In this document: positions 54,637-63,184 of the stretch, piece after piece
How positions within the stretch are numbered: the first letter of the stretch is position 1
How the letters are laid out: every line of letters starts with the position of its first letter
Source: Bacteroidota bacterium
GTDB taxonomy: Bacteria > Bacteroidota > Bacteroidia > Flavobacteriales > Weeksellaceae
Assembly: GCA_018902795.1 (NCBI GenBank)
Contig: JAHIQD010000004.1
Location: 259,269-323,268 of the forward strand
Direction of reading: 5' to 3'
DNA length: 64,000 nucleotides
Program-made: the position numbers and the translations under genes
Notes under the pieces: generated by a model
What the model saw: only the letters and a program-made list of their open reading frames with translations
Told to the model about the DNA's origin: nothing
Database searches by the model: none

Positions 54637-55194
54637 ATGATAGATTTCTGCGCCATCGATTTTGAAACCGCAACCCACGAACGCCATTCTGCCTGCGAAA
54701 TGGGAATTTGTGTCGTAGAAAACGGAGAAATTGTAAAAACCCAGACCTGGCTCATTAAGCCGCCGAGTTTTCCTTATTTTCATCCAAGAAATATTGATGT
54801 TCACGGAATCCGGCCGGAAGATGTGCAGCATTCACCAACATTTGAGGATATTTGGCACGAAGCGGAAAGTCTGATGTACGGAAACCTCATGATTGCCCAC
54901 AACGCCTCTTTCGATGCCGGAGTTCTCCGCAGCTGCCTGGATTATTACGGTTTTTTCAAACCGAAAATCGATTATCTGTGCTCTATTCAGATTGCTAAAA
55001 AATCGTGGAAAAACTTGCCTAAATATGGTTTAAAAAGTTTGGCCGAACATCACGACATTACCTTCAACCATCACAGAGCGGGTGCAGATGCCGAAGTATG
55101 CGCAAAAATATCGCTTCTCGCATTCGATAATTTAATGGTGACAAGAAATGATGAGGTAAGGGAGGTGCTGAAAAAAAACATGAAGATCTTATAG
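54637..55194 (+). CDS. DEDDh 3'-5' exonuclease
   Basis: A 185-residue DnaQ-like exonuclease with exo I DFETA (Asp8, Glu10), the NASFDAGVL exo II aspartate and HHRAGADAEVCA as exo III (His, Asp). It lacks a BRCT or polymerase part, like stand-alone exonucleases of the PolC-like group. It follows the hydrolase after 55 bases. Confidence 0.85.
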   Translation: MIDFCAIDFETATHERHSACEMGICVVENGEIVKTQTWLIKPPSFPYFHPRNIDVHGIRPEDVQHSPTFEDIWHEAESLMYGNLMIAHNASFDAGVLRSCLDYYGFFKPKIDYLCSIQIAKKSWKNLPKYGLKSLAEHHDITFNHHRAGADAEVCAKISLLAFDNLMVTRNDEVREVLKKNMKIL

Positions 55195-55223
55195 GAAATC
55201 TCTCCACCACAAAGCCACTTTCA

Positions 55224-55409
55224 ATGTGCTCTTTGTATGAGAAAATCTTAAATCCGGACTTCTTTAATAGTAGGGAATTCTAAATTTGATCATATCATAG
55301 CCCATCCATTTCTTCAGTGATCACAGTGTTTTCCGGTGAAGAATTTAATGAAAGGAGTAAGCCCAAATATGTATTAAAAACTCCAGATGGTGATTATTTA
55401 ATTGCTTAA
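55224..55409 (+). pseudogene. Decayed small gene (several frames)
   Basis: Three short, coding-looking pieces in different frames run head to tail: MCSLYEKILNPDFFNSREF, NSKFDHIIAHPFLQ, and SVITVFSGEEFNERSKPKY followed by VLKTPDGDYLIA and a stop. No piece is long enough alone, and the family was not recognised. The last piece overlaps the end of apaG by 12 bases. It looks like a gene fragment with one or two frameshifts; chance is possible. Confidence 0.35.
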
Positions 55410-55784
55410 AACCTCTGCCATTAAATTGAATTTAGGAATTTCAATTTCCAAAGCTTCTTTGGTCAGAAGGTTTGTACAGTAGTAGGTTCCGCTCATACTT
55501 CCTACGCCTGAACGCAGAACGACATTGGAAAAATATTTAAACTGTTCACCCGGATTAATTTCCGGTGTCAGACCTATTACACCCTCGCCTGCAACTTCGG
55601 TAAAACCGAAACCAACGTCATAAATGAGCCATTTCCTTTTCAGAAGTACAACAGGATTTTCACTTAGGTTTTCAATGGTAATATTGTAACGGAAAACAAA
55701 ACGGTTTTCTGAGGGAAAACTGTTCTTTACGTCGTATTCCGGACTTACCGTAACCTTAATATCAAAAGTAATGGTAGAAAACAT
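55398..55784 (-). CDS. apaG: ApaG protein
   Basis: 128 residues with VTVSPEYDVKNSFPSENRFVFRYNITIENLSE and the glycine-rich GVIGLTPEINPGEQFKYFSNVVLRSGVGSMSGTYYC, the ApaG fold (fibronectin-like). Linked to cobalt and magnesium efflux or diadenosine tetraphosphate binding in enterobacteria; the real role is unsettled. It stands alone. Confidence 0.9.
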   Translation of the reverse strand: MFSTITFDIKVTVSPEYDVKNSFPSENRFVFRYNITIENLSENPVVLLKRKWLIYDVGFGFTEVAGEGVIGLTPEINPGEQFKYFSNVVLRSGVGSMSGTYYCTNLLTKEALEIEIPKFNLMAEVLSN

Positions 55785-55822
55785 TTCGTTTGGTTTTTAG
55801 ATTTTAATGATGTTAATACAAA

Positions 55823-55848
55823 AATCCCGCCCTTTTAAGGACGGGATT
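55823..55848 (-). terminator. Terminator of sucB
   Basis: AATCCCG pairs with CGGGATT, then one mismatch and four more pairs around a tiny loop; on the minus strand a run of T follows. It separates sucAB from apaG. Confidence 0.8.
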
Positions 55849-55877
55849 GTATTTATTTTAAAAATACCGGAAATTAA

Positions 55878-57134
55878 TTAAAGTTCCAGAGCTTTTCTTT
55901 CGTCTCCGTTCATTAAAAATTCTACCGGATTGTCAATCGCTTCTTTTACAGCAACCAAAAATCCTACAGATTCTTTACCGTCAATAATTCTGTGGTCATA
56001 AGACATTGCAACATACATCATAGGACGAATGACCACCTGTCCGTCAACTGCAACTGGTCTTTGAATAATGTTATGCATTCCCAAAATCGCTGATTGTGGT
56101 GGATTGATAATCGGAGTCGACATCATGGATCCAAAAGTACCTCCATTGGTAATGGTAAATGTACCTCCAGTCATTTCATCTACGGTAATTTTACCGTCTC
56201 TTACTTTTTCTGCAAGTTGTTTGATATTCGCTTCCACGCCTCTGAAAGACATGGTTTCTGCATTTCTTAAAACCGGAACCATTAGACCTTTAGGTCCTGA
56301 AACGGCAATAGAAATATCACAGAAATCATAATTGATCTTGTAATCTCCGTCAATAGAAGCATTTACATCAGGATACATCTGTAATGCTCTGGTAACCGCT
56401 TTGGTGAAGAAAGACATAAATCCTAAACCAATGCCGTGTTTTTGTGCAAATTCTTCTTTATATTGTTTTCTTAATCTGAAGATTTCAGACATATCCACTT
56501 CATTGAAGGTAGTCAGCATAGCTGTTTCGTTTTTCACAGAAACCAGTCTCGCTGCCAATTTTCTTCTGAGAACTGAAAGTTTTGTGGTGTTAGAACCTCT
56601 TGAACCACCTGTTGACGAAGCAGCACCCATTGCAGGAACTTTAGCGGTTTCAGCGTCTTCCTTAGTAATTCTTCCATCCTTCCCTGAACCCGGAACCTGC
56701 GCAGGAGCGATTCCTTTTTCGTCAAGAATTTTTTTCGCAGCCGGTGAAGGAGTTCCTGTTGCGTAAGAACTGGCAGCCGGTTTATCTTCTTTTTTAGCTT
56801 CCTGAACGATCGCCGGTTTTTCAACCACTTTTTCTTCAGCTTGCGGAGCTTCAGCGTTTTCTGTTTTCGGAGCCGCAGCACCTTCAGGTTTTGCACCATC
56901 CATATCGATAAGGCATACCACCTGGCCTACCTGCACTACTTCACCTTCTTCAGCTTTCAAAGTGATAATACCGCTTTGCTCTGCAGGAAGTTCAAGAGTT
57001 GCTTTGTCGGAATCTACTTCGGCAATAGGTTGGTCTTTTTCAACATAATCGCCGTCTTTTACCAGCCAAGATGCGATTTCAACTTCTGTGATGGATTCTC
57101 CCGGAGAAGGGACTTTCATTTCTAATATTGACAT
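55878..57134 (-). CDS. sucB: 2-oxoglutarate dehydrogenase E2 (dihydrolipoyl succinyltransferase)
   Basis: 418 residues: one lipoyl domain (Lys44 in DSDKATLELP), an Ala/Pro/Lys/Glu linker, the peripheral-subunit-binding domain (SPAAKKILDEKGI to KEDAETA) and the catalytic domain with DHRIIDGKESVGF. It passes the succinyl group to CoA. It starts 34 bases after the end of sucA. E3 is not in the window. Confidence 0.96.
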   Translation of the reverse strand: MSILEMKVPSPGESITEVEIASWLVKDGDYVEKDQPIAEVDSDKATLELPAEQSGIITLKAEEGEVVQVGQVVCLIDMDGAKPEGAAAPKTENAEAPQAEEKVVEKPAIVQEAKKEDKPAASSYATGTPSPAAKKILDEKGIAPAQVPGSGKDGRITKEDAETAKVPAMGAASSTGGSRGSNTTKLSVLRRKLAARLVSVKNETAMLTTFNEVDMSEIFRLRKQYKEEFAQKHGIGLGFMSFFTKAVTRALQMYPDVNASIDGDYKINYDFCDISIAVSGPKGLMVPVLRNAETMSFRGVEANIKQLAEKVRDGKITVDEMTGGTFTITNGGTFGSMMSTPIINPPQSAILGMHNIIQRPVAVDGQVVIRPMMYVAMSYDHRIIDGKESVGFLVAVKEAIDNPVEFLMNGDERKALEL

Positions 57135-57168
57135 CGTGAATATTTTTGTTTATTATTTAAAATTGAAA

Positions 57169-59976
57169 TTAAGCAGTTACCGGCCTTTTAGCTGGTGCAT
57201 CGTCTCTGTCAAAAACCCTGTTAATCACGTTATTTTGATTTCTTTCGAACATTTTATGGCTTCCAGGCGCTGGGGAACCACTCGGAACCGGAGATATCAC
57301 CTGAATCCCTGTATTTCTGAAATTTCTTAAAATATAACCCCAGGCTCCCATATTTTCAGGTTCTTCCTGAACCCAAAGCAACTCTTTTCTGTTGCTGTAT
57401 TTGGTCAAAATTTCTTCAATCTTATCCTGCTGAAGCGGATACAGCTGTTCGAATCTCACTAAAGCGATATTTTCGCAGTTCAGTTCTTCTTTTTTAGCCA
57501 AAAGTTCGTAATAAATTTTACCTGAACAAAGTACCAGTTTTTCAGTTTTATCAGGATTGGCAGTTACATCATCGATAACAGGCTGGAAAGATCCGGTCGC
57601 AAAGTCTTCTAACGGAGAAACTACTTTTGGATGTCTCAGCAGAGATTTTGGTGTCATGACAACCAACGGTTTTCTGAAATTCCACTTCAATTGTCTTCTC
57701 AGTAAATGGAAATAGTTTGCCGGAGTTGTGGCGTTGGCAACGGTCATATTTTCGTTGGCACAAAGTCCTAAAAATCTTTCGAGTCTTGCAGAAGAGTGTT
57801 CTGCACCCTGCCCTTCAAAACCATGTGGAAGTAGCATGACCAGACCATTCTGAATTTTCCATTTTTCTTCAGCGGCAGCCAGATACTGGTCTACAATAAT
57901 TTGTGCTCCGTTTACGAAATCCCCAAACTGAGCTTCCCAAATGGTAAGCGTGTTTGGTGAAGCCATTGCATAACCATAATCGTAACCCAGAACTCCATAC
58001 TCCGAAAGGTGCGAATTGTAGATATCAAAACGGCTTTCTGTAATATGTCTTAATGGGATATATTCTTCTTCTGTATCTTCAGTTTTTACTACGGCGTGGC
58101 GGTGAGAGAAAGTTCCTCTTTCAACATCTTCTCCCGAAATACGCACATTATTTCCTTCCACAAGCAGCGTTGCATACGCAAGCCATTCACCAAGCGCCCA
58201 ATCCAGAGAATTGGCCTCAATCATTTTCAGTCTGTTATCAAAAAGTCTGGTGATTTTACTGATGAATTTTTTATCGGACGGCAAAGTGGTCATTTTTACC
58301 GCCAGTTTTTTAAGTTCTTCAAGATTAAAACCTGTATTAACCGGATGCTGCATAGAACCTTTTGGACCGATTGGATATTGTTTCCAGTCATCGGCCATGA
58401 AGATATCCATGGTGTTTTTTTCAATTTCTTTGGAAGCATCAAAATCTGCATCCAAAAGAGTTTTGAATTCAGTTTCCATCTTCTTCAGCACCTCATCCGA
58501 AACAATTCCTTCCTTAATGAGCTGATCTTTATAAATCTCTCTCGGATTAAGGTGTTTTGAAATCAGTTTATATAAATTCGGTTGGGTAAATCTAGGCTCA
58601 TCACCTTCATTATGACCGTATTTTCTGTATCCTAAAAGATCGATATAGACGTCTTTTCCAAACTCTGCACGGAAATCGGCCGCAAATCTGATAGCGTGTA
58701 CTACCGCTTCTACATCATCCGCATTCACATGCATTACAGGAGATTCCGTTACTTTTGCAATATCGGTACAGTATGTTGAAGATCTTGCGTCCAGATAATT
58801 GGTGGTAAACGAAACCTGGTTGTTCACAACGATGTGAACCGTTCCGCCGGTTTTGTAGCCTTCCAAAGTCATCATCTGTGCGATTTCGTACACAATTCCC
58901 TGACCTGCAATCGCACCGTCGCCGTGGATAACGATCGGTAAAACTTTTTTGTAATCTTTGTACTTGTCATCAACTTTTGCGCGGCAGATTCCTTCAACCA
59001 AAGCGGCAACCGTTTCCAGATGGGACGGATTGGGAGTTAAATTGATGGATACTTCTTCGCCGGAAGCTGTTTTAATTTTTTTTGATGATCCCAGGTGATA
59101 TTTCACGTCACCGGAGAAAACGTCTTCTTCAAATTCTTTTCCTTCAAATTCTGAGAAAATCTGTTTGTAAGATTTTCCGAAAATATTCGTCAGTACATTC
59201 AGTCTTCCTCTGTGCGCCATTCCCAAAACCACTTCGTCAACACCCAATTGCGATGAACGGGTGATCAGTTGGTCTAAAGCAGGAATCAAAGATTCACCAC
59301 CTTCCAGTGAAAATCTTTTTTGACCGACAAATTTAGTATGAAGATAATTTTCAAAAGCAACCGCCTGATTCAACTTTCCTAAGATTTCTGTTTTTTCGGC
59401 AGCATTAAGCTGGGCGTGATTTTCATTGACCTGAAGCCATTTTCTGATGTATACTTTTTCCGCAATATTATTAATATGCATATATTCTACACCGATCGAC
59501 TCGCAGTAAATATTTTCAAGACGCTTAATAATCTCCTGCAGCGTTGCCCCGCCCTGCATCCCTATTTCCGTAGCAGAATTGAATTTCTGAGTAAGATCCG
59601 CCTGAGAAAGCCCGAAATTTTCAATGGCCAACGTCGGCTCATAATGTCTTCTTGCTCTTACGGGATTGGTATTGGTAAACAGGTGGCCTCTCTGTCTGTA
59701 AGCTTCAATTAAATTTAAAACTTTAAATTCTTTCTGGATGTCGTCAGGAATCTGTCCGTTGGAAGCTGCCTGATTTGCGATTTGAACAGCATTTGAAGCA
59801 GGAGCTGCTGATGAGTTTCCCGGGATTTCATCGCTGTAGTTCTCTAAAGCAAAATCAAACCCCTGAAAAAATGCCTTCCAGGAAGGCTCTAATGAATCGG
59901 GATATTTTAAATATTGTTGGTATAAGTCTTCTATTAACTGCGAATGCGCAGCATTCAGGAATGAATATTTGTCCAT
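57169..59976 (-). CDS. sucA: 2-oxoglutarate dehydrogenase E1
   Basis: 935 residues of the thiamine-diphosphate E1. The N-terminus (SFLNAAHSQLIEDLYQQYLKYPDSLEPSWKAFF) is the E2/E3-binding tail, then MAHRGRLNVLTNI, the GDGAIAGQGIVYE thiamine site and the GHNEGDEPRFTQP block. It decarboxylates 2-oxoglutarate in the TCA cycle. Its promoter has TAAATTTG on the minus strand at 60013-60020 with TTTA at the 19-base position. Confidence 0.97.
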   Translation of the reverse strand: MDKYSFLNAAHSQLIEDLYQQYLKYPDSLEPSWKAFFQGFDFALENYSDEIPGNSSAAPASNAVQIANQAASNGQIPDDIQKEFKVLNLIEAYRQRGHLFTNTNPVRARRHYEPTLAIENFGLSQADLTQKFNSATEIGMQGGATLQEIIKRLENIYCESIGVEYMHINNIAEKVYIRKWLQVNENHAQLNAAEKTEILGKLNQAVAFENYLHTKFVGQKRFSLEGGESLIPALDQLITRSSQLGVDEVVLGMAHRGRLNVLTNIFGKSYKQIFSEFEGKEFEEDVFSGDVKYHLGSSKKIKTASGEEVSINLTPNPSHLETVAALVEGICRAKVDDKYKDYKKVLPIVIHGDGAIAGQGIVYEIAQMMTLEGYKTGGTVHIVVNNQVSFTTNYLDARSSTYCTDIAKVTESPVMHVNADDVEAVVHAIRFAADFRAEFGKDVYIDLLGYRKYGHNEGDEPRFTQPNLYKLISKHLNPREIYKDQLIKEGIVSDEVLKKMETEFKTLLDADFDASKEIEKNTMDIFMADDWKQYPIGPKGSMQHPVNTGFNLEELKKLAVKMTTLPSDKKFISKITRLFDNRLKMIEANSLDWALGEWLAYATLLVEGNNVRISGEDVERGTFSHRHAVVKTEDTEEEYIPLRHITESRFDIYNSHLSEYGVLGYDYGYAMASPNTLTIWEAQFGDFVNGAQIIVDQYLAAAEEKWKIQNGLVMLLPHGFEGQGAEHSSARLERFLGLCANENMTVANATTPANYFHLLRRQLKWNFRKPLVVMTPKSLLRHPKVVSPLEDFATGSFQPVIDDVTANPDKTEKLVLCSGKIYYELLAKKEELNCENIALVRFEQLYPLQQDKIEEILTKYSNRKELLWVQEEPENMGAWGYILRNFRNTGIQVISPVPSGSPAPGSHKMFERNQNNVINRVFDRDDAPAKRPVTA

Positions 59977-60012
59977 TATTTACAGATTAACTGTTGATTT
60001 TTATTTAAAAGA

Positions 60013-60043
60013 CAAATTTAGCAAAAAAAAGTGAAGTACTAAA
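60013..60043 (-). promoter_or_regulatory. Probable sucAB promoter
   Basis: TTTA-N19-TAAATTTG on the minus strand: exact -7 element, one base off in the -33 element. Leader of about 30 bases to the sucA ATG. Confidence 0.55.
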
Positions 60044-60075
60044 GCCGAAAAGCCCTAAAAAAAAGCTGAATGATA

Positions 60076-61113
60076 TTACCTGAAAACGGGCAGCGACAAT
60101 TTCATGACGGTATTATTTTCGACGGATGGTTCTTCGAGGAAAGTTTGCTGCAGATCCCCGGTTCTCATCGTATCCTTTTTTGCCTTCGATAATAACTGCT
60201 GAATAGCCTTTACGCGTCCGCTGTAATTTCCGCGGTAATAAATCACATATTTTTTGGAAGCATTCAAAGTTCTGAAACTGAAATTATTATCTGAAATCCC
60301 AATTCTTTTGGAAAGGGGAATCCCGTAGAAGTAAGAAACTTCTTTGTCTTTAAAATTATCGGCATCGGTGATTAAAATGGGTTCTCCATATTCATCATCT
60401 CTTTTGCCTAAATCCATCTTTATGTAATTCAGCGTTTTGTTGTGATTCATAACAATATTTCTGAACAGAGCATCTTTTACATTTTTTGAATTGACATTCA
60501 CTCCTAAAAGAAGTTGTCCTTCCTGCTCTTCAACCATTAAACTGTCAAATTTCAAACTTTCGCGCTGCTCTTCCTTACTTACCTTATTTCCCAGGATATT
60601 GAAAAGATTCTTCATGCTCTTATCAATCTGTTCTGCGAAAAGATCTTCAGAAACCAAATTCATAGAACGTTTAAGGAAAGACTGTTTTGGAGTGTGAATA
60701 TACCAGATGATTGAAGTCTTACCGTTTTGCGGCTTGAATTTCAAATCAATGGAGTAAGGATTGCTGTCATTTCCTTCAAACAGTTGGTACCGGAGTGTTC
60801 GGTTCGGATTTTCGTAACGGATAAAAAGATCTCCGGAAATATCGGGATCTTTCTTGTCATGGTAACTCATGGAACTTCCCTGCCCTTCGTACGGTGAAAA
60901 AAAATCGAAGCTGAGATTTTTATTGTCAGAAAAGAAAGCGTTCCATCTGGTGAAATTCTGCAGATTGCTGAATTGCGGAAAAACCTTATCTACCGGATAA
61001 TTGATCTCTTTTTCAACGGTAATACTTTTCGCCTCATCAACGAACGTCATAGAAACGGCATACACTGCCAGCACAAAAAGTACAATTAAACTCCCAAATT
61101 TTAACCAACGCAT
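60076..61113 (-). CDS. SRPBCC (START-like) family membrane-anchored protein
   Basis: 345 residues from the ATG at 61113 (MRWLKFGSLIVLFVLAVYAVSM, a membrane anchor); an upward extension of 22 codons runs into the terminator of glgC. The region after the anchor (VEKEINYPVDKVFPQFSNLQNFTRWNAFF) has the SRPBCC/polyketide-cyclase fold start, followed by a second half that may be a GyrI-like effector domain. Ligand unknown. Confidence 0.65.
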   Translation of the reverse strand: MRWLKFGSLIVLFVLAVYAVSMTFVDEAKSITVEKEINYPVDKVFPQFSNLQNFTRWNAFFSDNKNLSFDFFSPYEGQGSSMSYHDKKDPDISGDLFIRYENPNRTLRYQLFEGNDSNPYSIDLKFKPQNGKTSIIWYIHTPKQSFLKRSMNLVSEDLFAEQIDKSMKNLFNILGNKVSKEEQRESLKFDSLMVEEQEGQLLLGVNVNSKNVKDALFRNIVMNHNKTLNYIKMDLGKRDDEYGEPILITDADNFKDKEVSYFYGIPLSKRIGISDNNFSFRTLNASKKYVIYYRGNYSGRVKAIQQLLSKAKKDTMRTGDLQQTFLEEPSVENNTVMKLSLPVFR

Positions 61114-61147
61114 GGGGCAAAAATACAAAAAACCTCTGCAAAAAAAA

Positions 61148-61171
61148 CACGGCAATAAAAATATTGCCGTG
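61148..61171 (-). terminator. Terminator of glgC
   Basis: A perfect ten-base-pair stem, CACGGCAATA with TATTGCCGTG, and on the minus strand a run of T. Confidence 0.9.
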
Positions 61172-61192
61172 CGCACCAAATTGGTATTTTTT

Positions 61193-62461
61193 TTAAGGAA
61201 TAATTGTTCCCGGTGGTATCACCGCATTTTTTTTCACGACCACTATCCCGTCTTTAATGCTGTAGTTCTCAAAATCACCGTCCGGAAGATGCTTACCGCC
61301 GATAATTCTTACATTATCTCCGATATTGCAGTTTTTGTCAAGAATGGCTCTTTCGATGTAACAGTATTTACCTACTCCAAGATTGGGCTGCCCTTTCTCG
61401 TCATTGGATACGATATCCTGAGTTTCCTGATAGAAATCTGCTCCCATCATATAGGTATTGATAAGTGTACTGCCACGGTCAACCCTACCCCGGTTACCGA
61501 CAATTGAGTTTTCAATTTTATCGGCCATAATGATACATCCGTCACCGAAAATCGCTTTGCTCACATAAGAGCCGAGAATTTTCGAGGGCGGAAGCATCCT
61601 CGCTCTGGTATAAATGGGTGCATTGCTGAAAAGATTGAAATTGGGAAAATCTTTTGTCAGGTCGATATTGGCATCAAAAAAAGAATCGATGGTACCGATG
61701 TCTGTCCAGTAACCGTCATACTGATAACTCAGCATTTTGTATTTCCCGATTGCGTTTGGAATAAGTTCACCCCCGAAATCATCGCCGGGATCTTCATCAA
61801 ACATTTTTTTGAGAAGATTTTTGCTGAAGACATAAATCCCCATCGAAGCGAGAAATTCCTTGCCTTCAGACTTGCTTTTTTCCGAAACTTCAGATTTCCA
61901 GTTATCCAAAACGTCTGCTGACGGTTTTTCAATAAAAGAGGTAATATTCCCCTCCTCATCCGATTTCAGAATTCCGAAACCAGGTGCATCTTTACAGTTC
62001 ACCGGAATAGTTGCGATAGTAATATCGCCTTTGTTCTTACAGTGAAACTCAATCATTGCGCGGAAATCCATCTGATAAAGCTGGTCACCGGAAAGAATCA
62101 GAATATAATCATAATCATATTTCGCCAGATGTTTCATGGACTGTCTTACTGCATCCGCGGTTCCCTGATACCACTGATCATTTTCCACATTCTGTTCTGC
62201 GGCTAAAATATCCACAAAACCTCTGCTGAAAATATCGAAATGGTAAGAATTTTTGATATGCGAATTCAGGGACGCAGAATTAAACTGGGTTAAAACTAAA
62301 ATCCTGTTAAAGCCCGAATTCAGACAGTTGGAAATCGGAATATCCACCAGTCTGTATTTTCCGGCAATAGGAACCGCCGGTTTCGAGCGTGAATAGGTTA
62401 AAGGAAATAATCTCGTTCCTCTTCCGCCGCCAAGTACTACTGAGATAACGCTGGGTTTCAT
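61193..62461 (-). CDS. glgC: Glucose-1-phosphate adenylyltransferase
   Basis: 422 residues: LGGGRGTRLFPLTYSRSKPAVPIAGKYRLVDIPISN at the N-terminus, the LSGDQLYQMDFRAMI and YWTDIGTIDSFFDANIDL sites, and a C-terminal left-handed beta-helix (GNRGRVDRGSTLINTY). It makes ADP-glucose from glucose-1-phosphate and ATP for glycogen synthesis. The allosteric N-terminal site is conserved. It has no glg neighbours here. Confidence 0.95.
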   Translation of the reverse strand: MKPSVISVVLGGGRGTRLFPLTYSRSKPAVPIAGKYRLVDIPISNCLNSGFNRILVLTQFNSASLNSHIKNSYHFDIFSRGFVDILAAEQNVENDQWYQGTADAVRQSMKHLAKYDYDYILILSGDQLYQMDFRAMIEFHCKNKGDITIATIPVNCKDAPGFGILKSDEEGNITSFIEKPSADVLDNWKSEVSEKSKSEGKEFLASMGIYVFSKNLLKKMFDEDPGDDFGGELIPNAIGKYKMLSYQYDGYWTDIGTIDSFFDANIDLTKDFPNFNLFSNAPIYTRARMLPPSKILGSYVSKAIFGDGCIIMADKIENSIVGNRGRVDRGSTLINTYMMGADFYQETQDIVSNDEKGQPNLGVGKYCYIERAILDKNCNIGDNVRIIGGKHLPDGDFENYSIKDGIVVVKKNAVIPPGTIIP

Positions 62462-62848
62462 AGGATTTATATTTTTAATGTTTAGTGAAAATGGAATGAT
62501 AACAATATTACCATTTTTTACGCATTAAACAAAATATAATTGAATGATGATTGCGGGTTTAAGAATTTTTTAATAAAGCTAAATCAGAAATCCAGGCATT
62601 TGAAAATACCATCCCTAAGCGAATTAATGACACTGATAATTATTAATCTACGAATTACAAAGATGCTTGTATTGGTTTCTATATAATAAGAATGAAATTC
62701 CGTAACCGACTATGAATGATGAAAAATACGCGACACGTTTTTCCAAAAAATTCTGTAACCAAACCATATCTAATTAAAAAACAGGAAAATTATTTCGATC
62801 AGATCCCAAAAAATGAGAAAACAAGATAATTAATACCCAATCAGTTTA

Positions 62849-62903
62849 GGATATAGTATGGATATAGTATGCTTATAGTATGCTTACAGTATGGTTAAAG
62901 TAT
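62849..62903 (+). repeat. Five 11-bp tandem repeats (one helical turn each)
   Basis: Consensus G-G/C-A/T-T-A-T-A-G-T-A-T: two GGATATAGTAT, then GCTTATAGTAT, GCTTACAGTAT and GGTTAAAGTAT, with no gap. The spacing of about one turn puts every AGTAT on the same face of the helix, as expected for a protein-binding array such as integrase or excisionase arm sites or iterons. Confidence 0.75.
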
Positions 62904-62982
62904 GAAATCTTACCCATTGCATCTGGGAAAAGTTATCCCTTAATATAGGCCGAACAGGTATTTACAGTGTATTAACAAAAAA

Positions 62983-63008
62983 AATTCCGCAATAAATTGC
63001 GGAATTTC
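62983..63008 (-). terminator. Hairpin with T run on the minus strand
   Basis: AAATTCCGCAA pairs perfectly with TTGCGGAATTT around TAAA; on the minus strand eight T follow. No minus-strand gene ends here in the window, so it could be a remnant or end an unrecognised transcript. Confidence 0.5.
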
Positions 63009-63090
63009 AAGTGGCCCAGCTTGGGCAAAATTTGTTTTTTAATTCTTTTTAATATACATTTACAACTGTTAGTCAATTAGTTAGAAATAT

Positions 63091-63130
63091 ATTTCAATGT
63101 ACTTTAACACATTTTAATGTATTTTAATCA
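63091..63130 (+). repeat. Tandem 20-bp direct repeat before the integrase
   Basis: Two head-to-tail units beginning ATTTCAATGTACTTTAA and ATTTTAATGTATTTTAA, identical in 15 of the first 17 positions. Located about 55 bases upstream of the integrase start; could be integrase-binding or attachment sites. Confidence 0.55.
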
Positions 63131-63184
63131 ATTACCTGCCCCCTATTCCACCCCCTGTTTTAAAAAGGTAAAAAACATTTAAAA

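Larger units (their letters stand above)
62462..63184. other. 723-base gene-free junction between glgC and integrase
   Basis: AT-rich, without a reading frame of note and without a recognisable tRNA. It holds five 11-bp tandem repeats, a perfect 11-bp-stem hairpin at 62983-63008, a small second hairpin GCCCA-GCT-TGGGC at 63015-63027, a tandem 20-bp repeat, and a C-rich block at 63135-63156 with two CCCCCT units 12 bases apart. This is the likely edge of an integrated element; an attachment core could not be proved. Confidence 0.6.

Noticed and set aside
62849..62903. 11-bp repeats as a CRISPR array
   Set aside because: The units touch each other with no spacers, are far too short, and no cas gene is near.
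63015..63027. GCCCA/TGGGC hairpin as the 3' end of a tRNA used as attachment site
   Set aside because: No cloverleaf, T-loop sequence or CCA-adjacent acceptor stem could be drawn around it.
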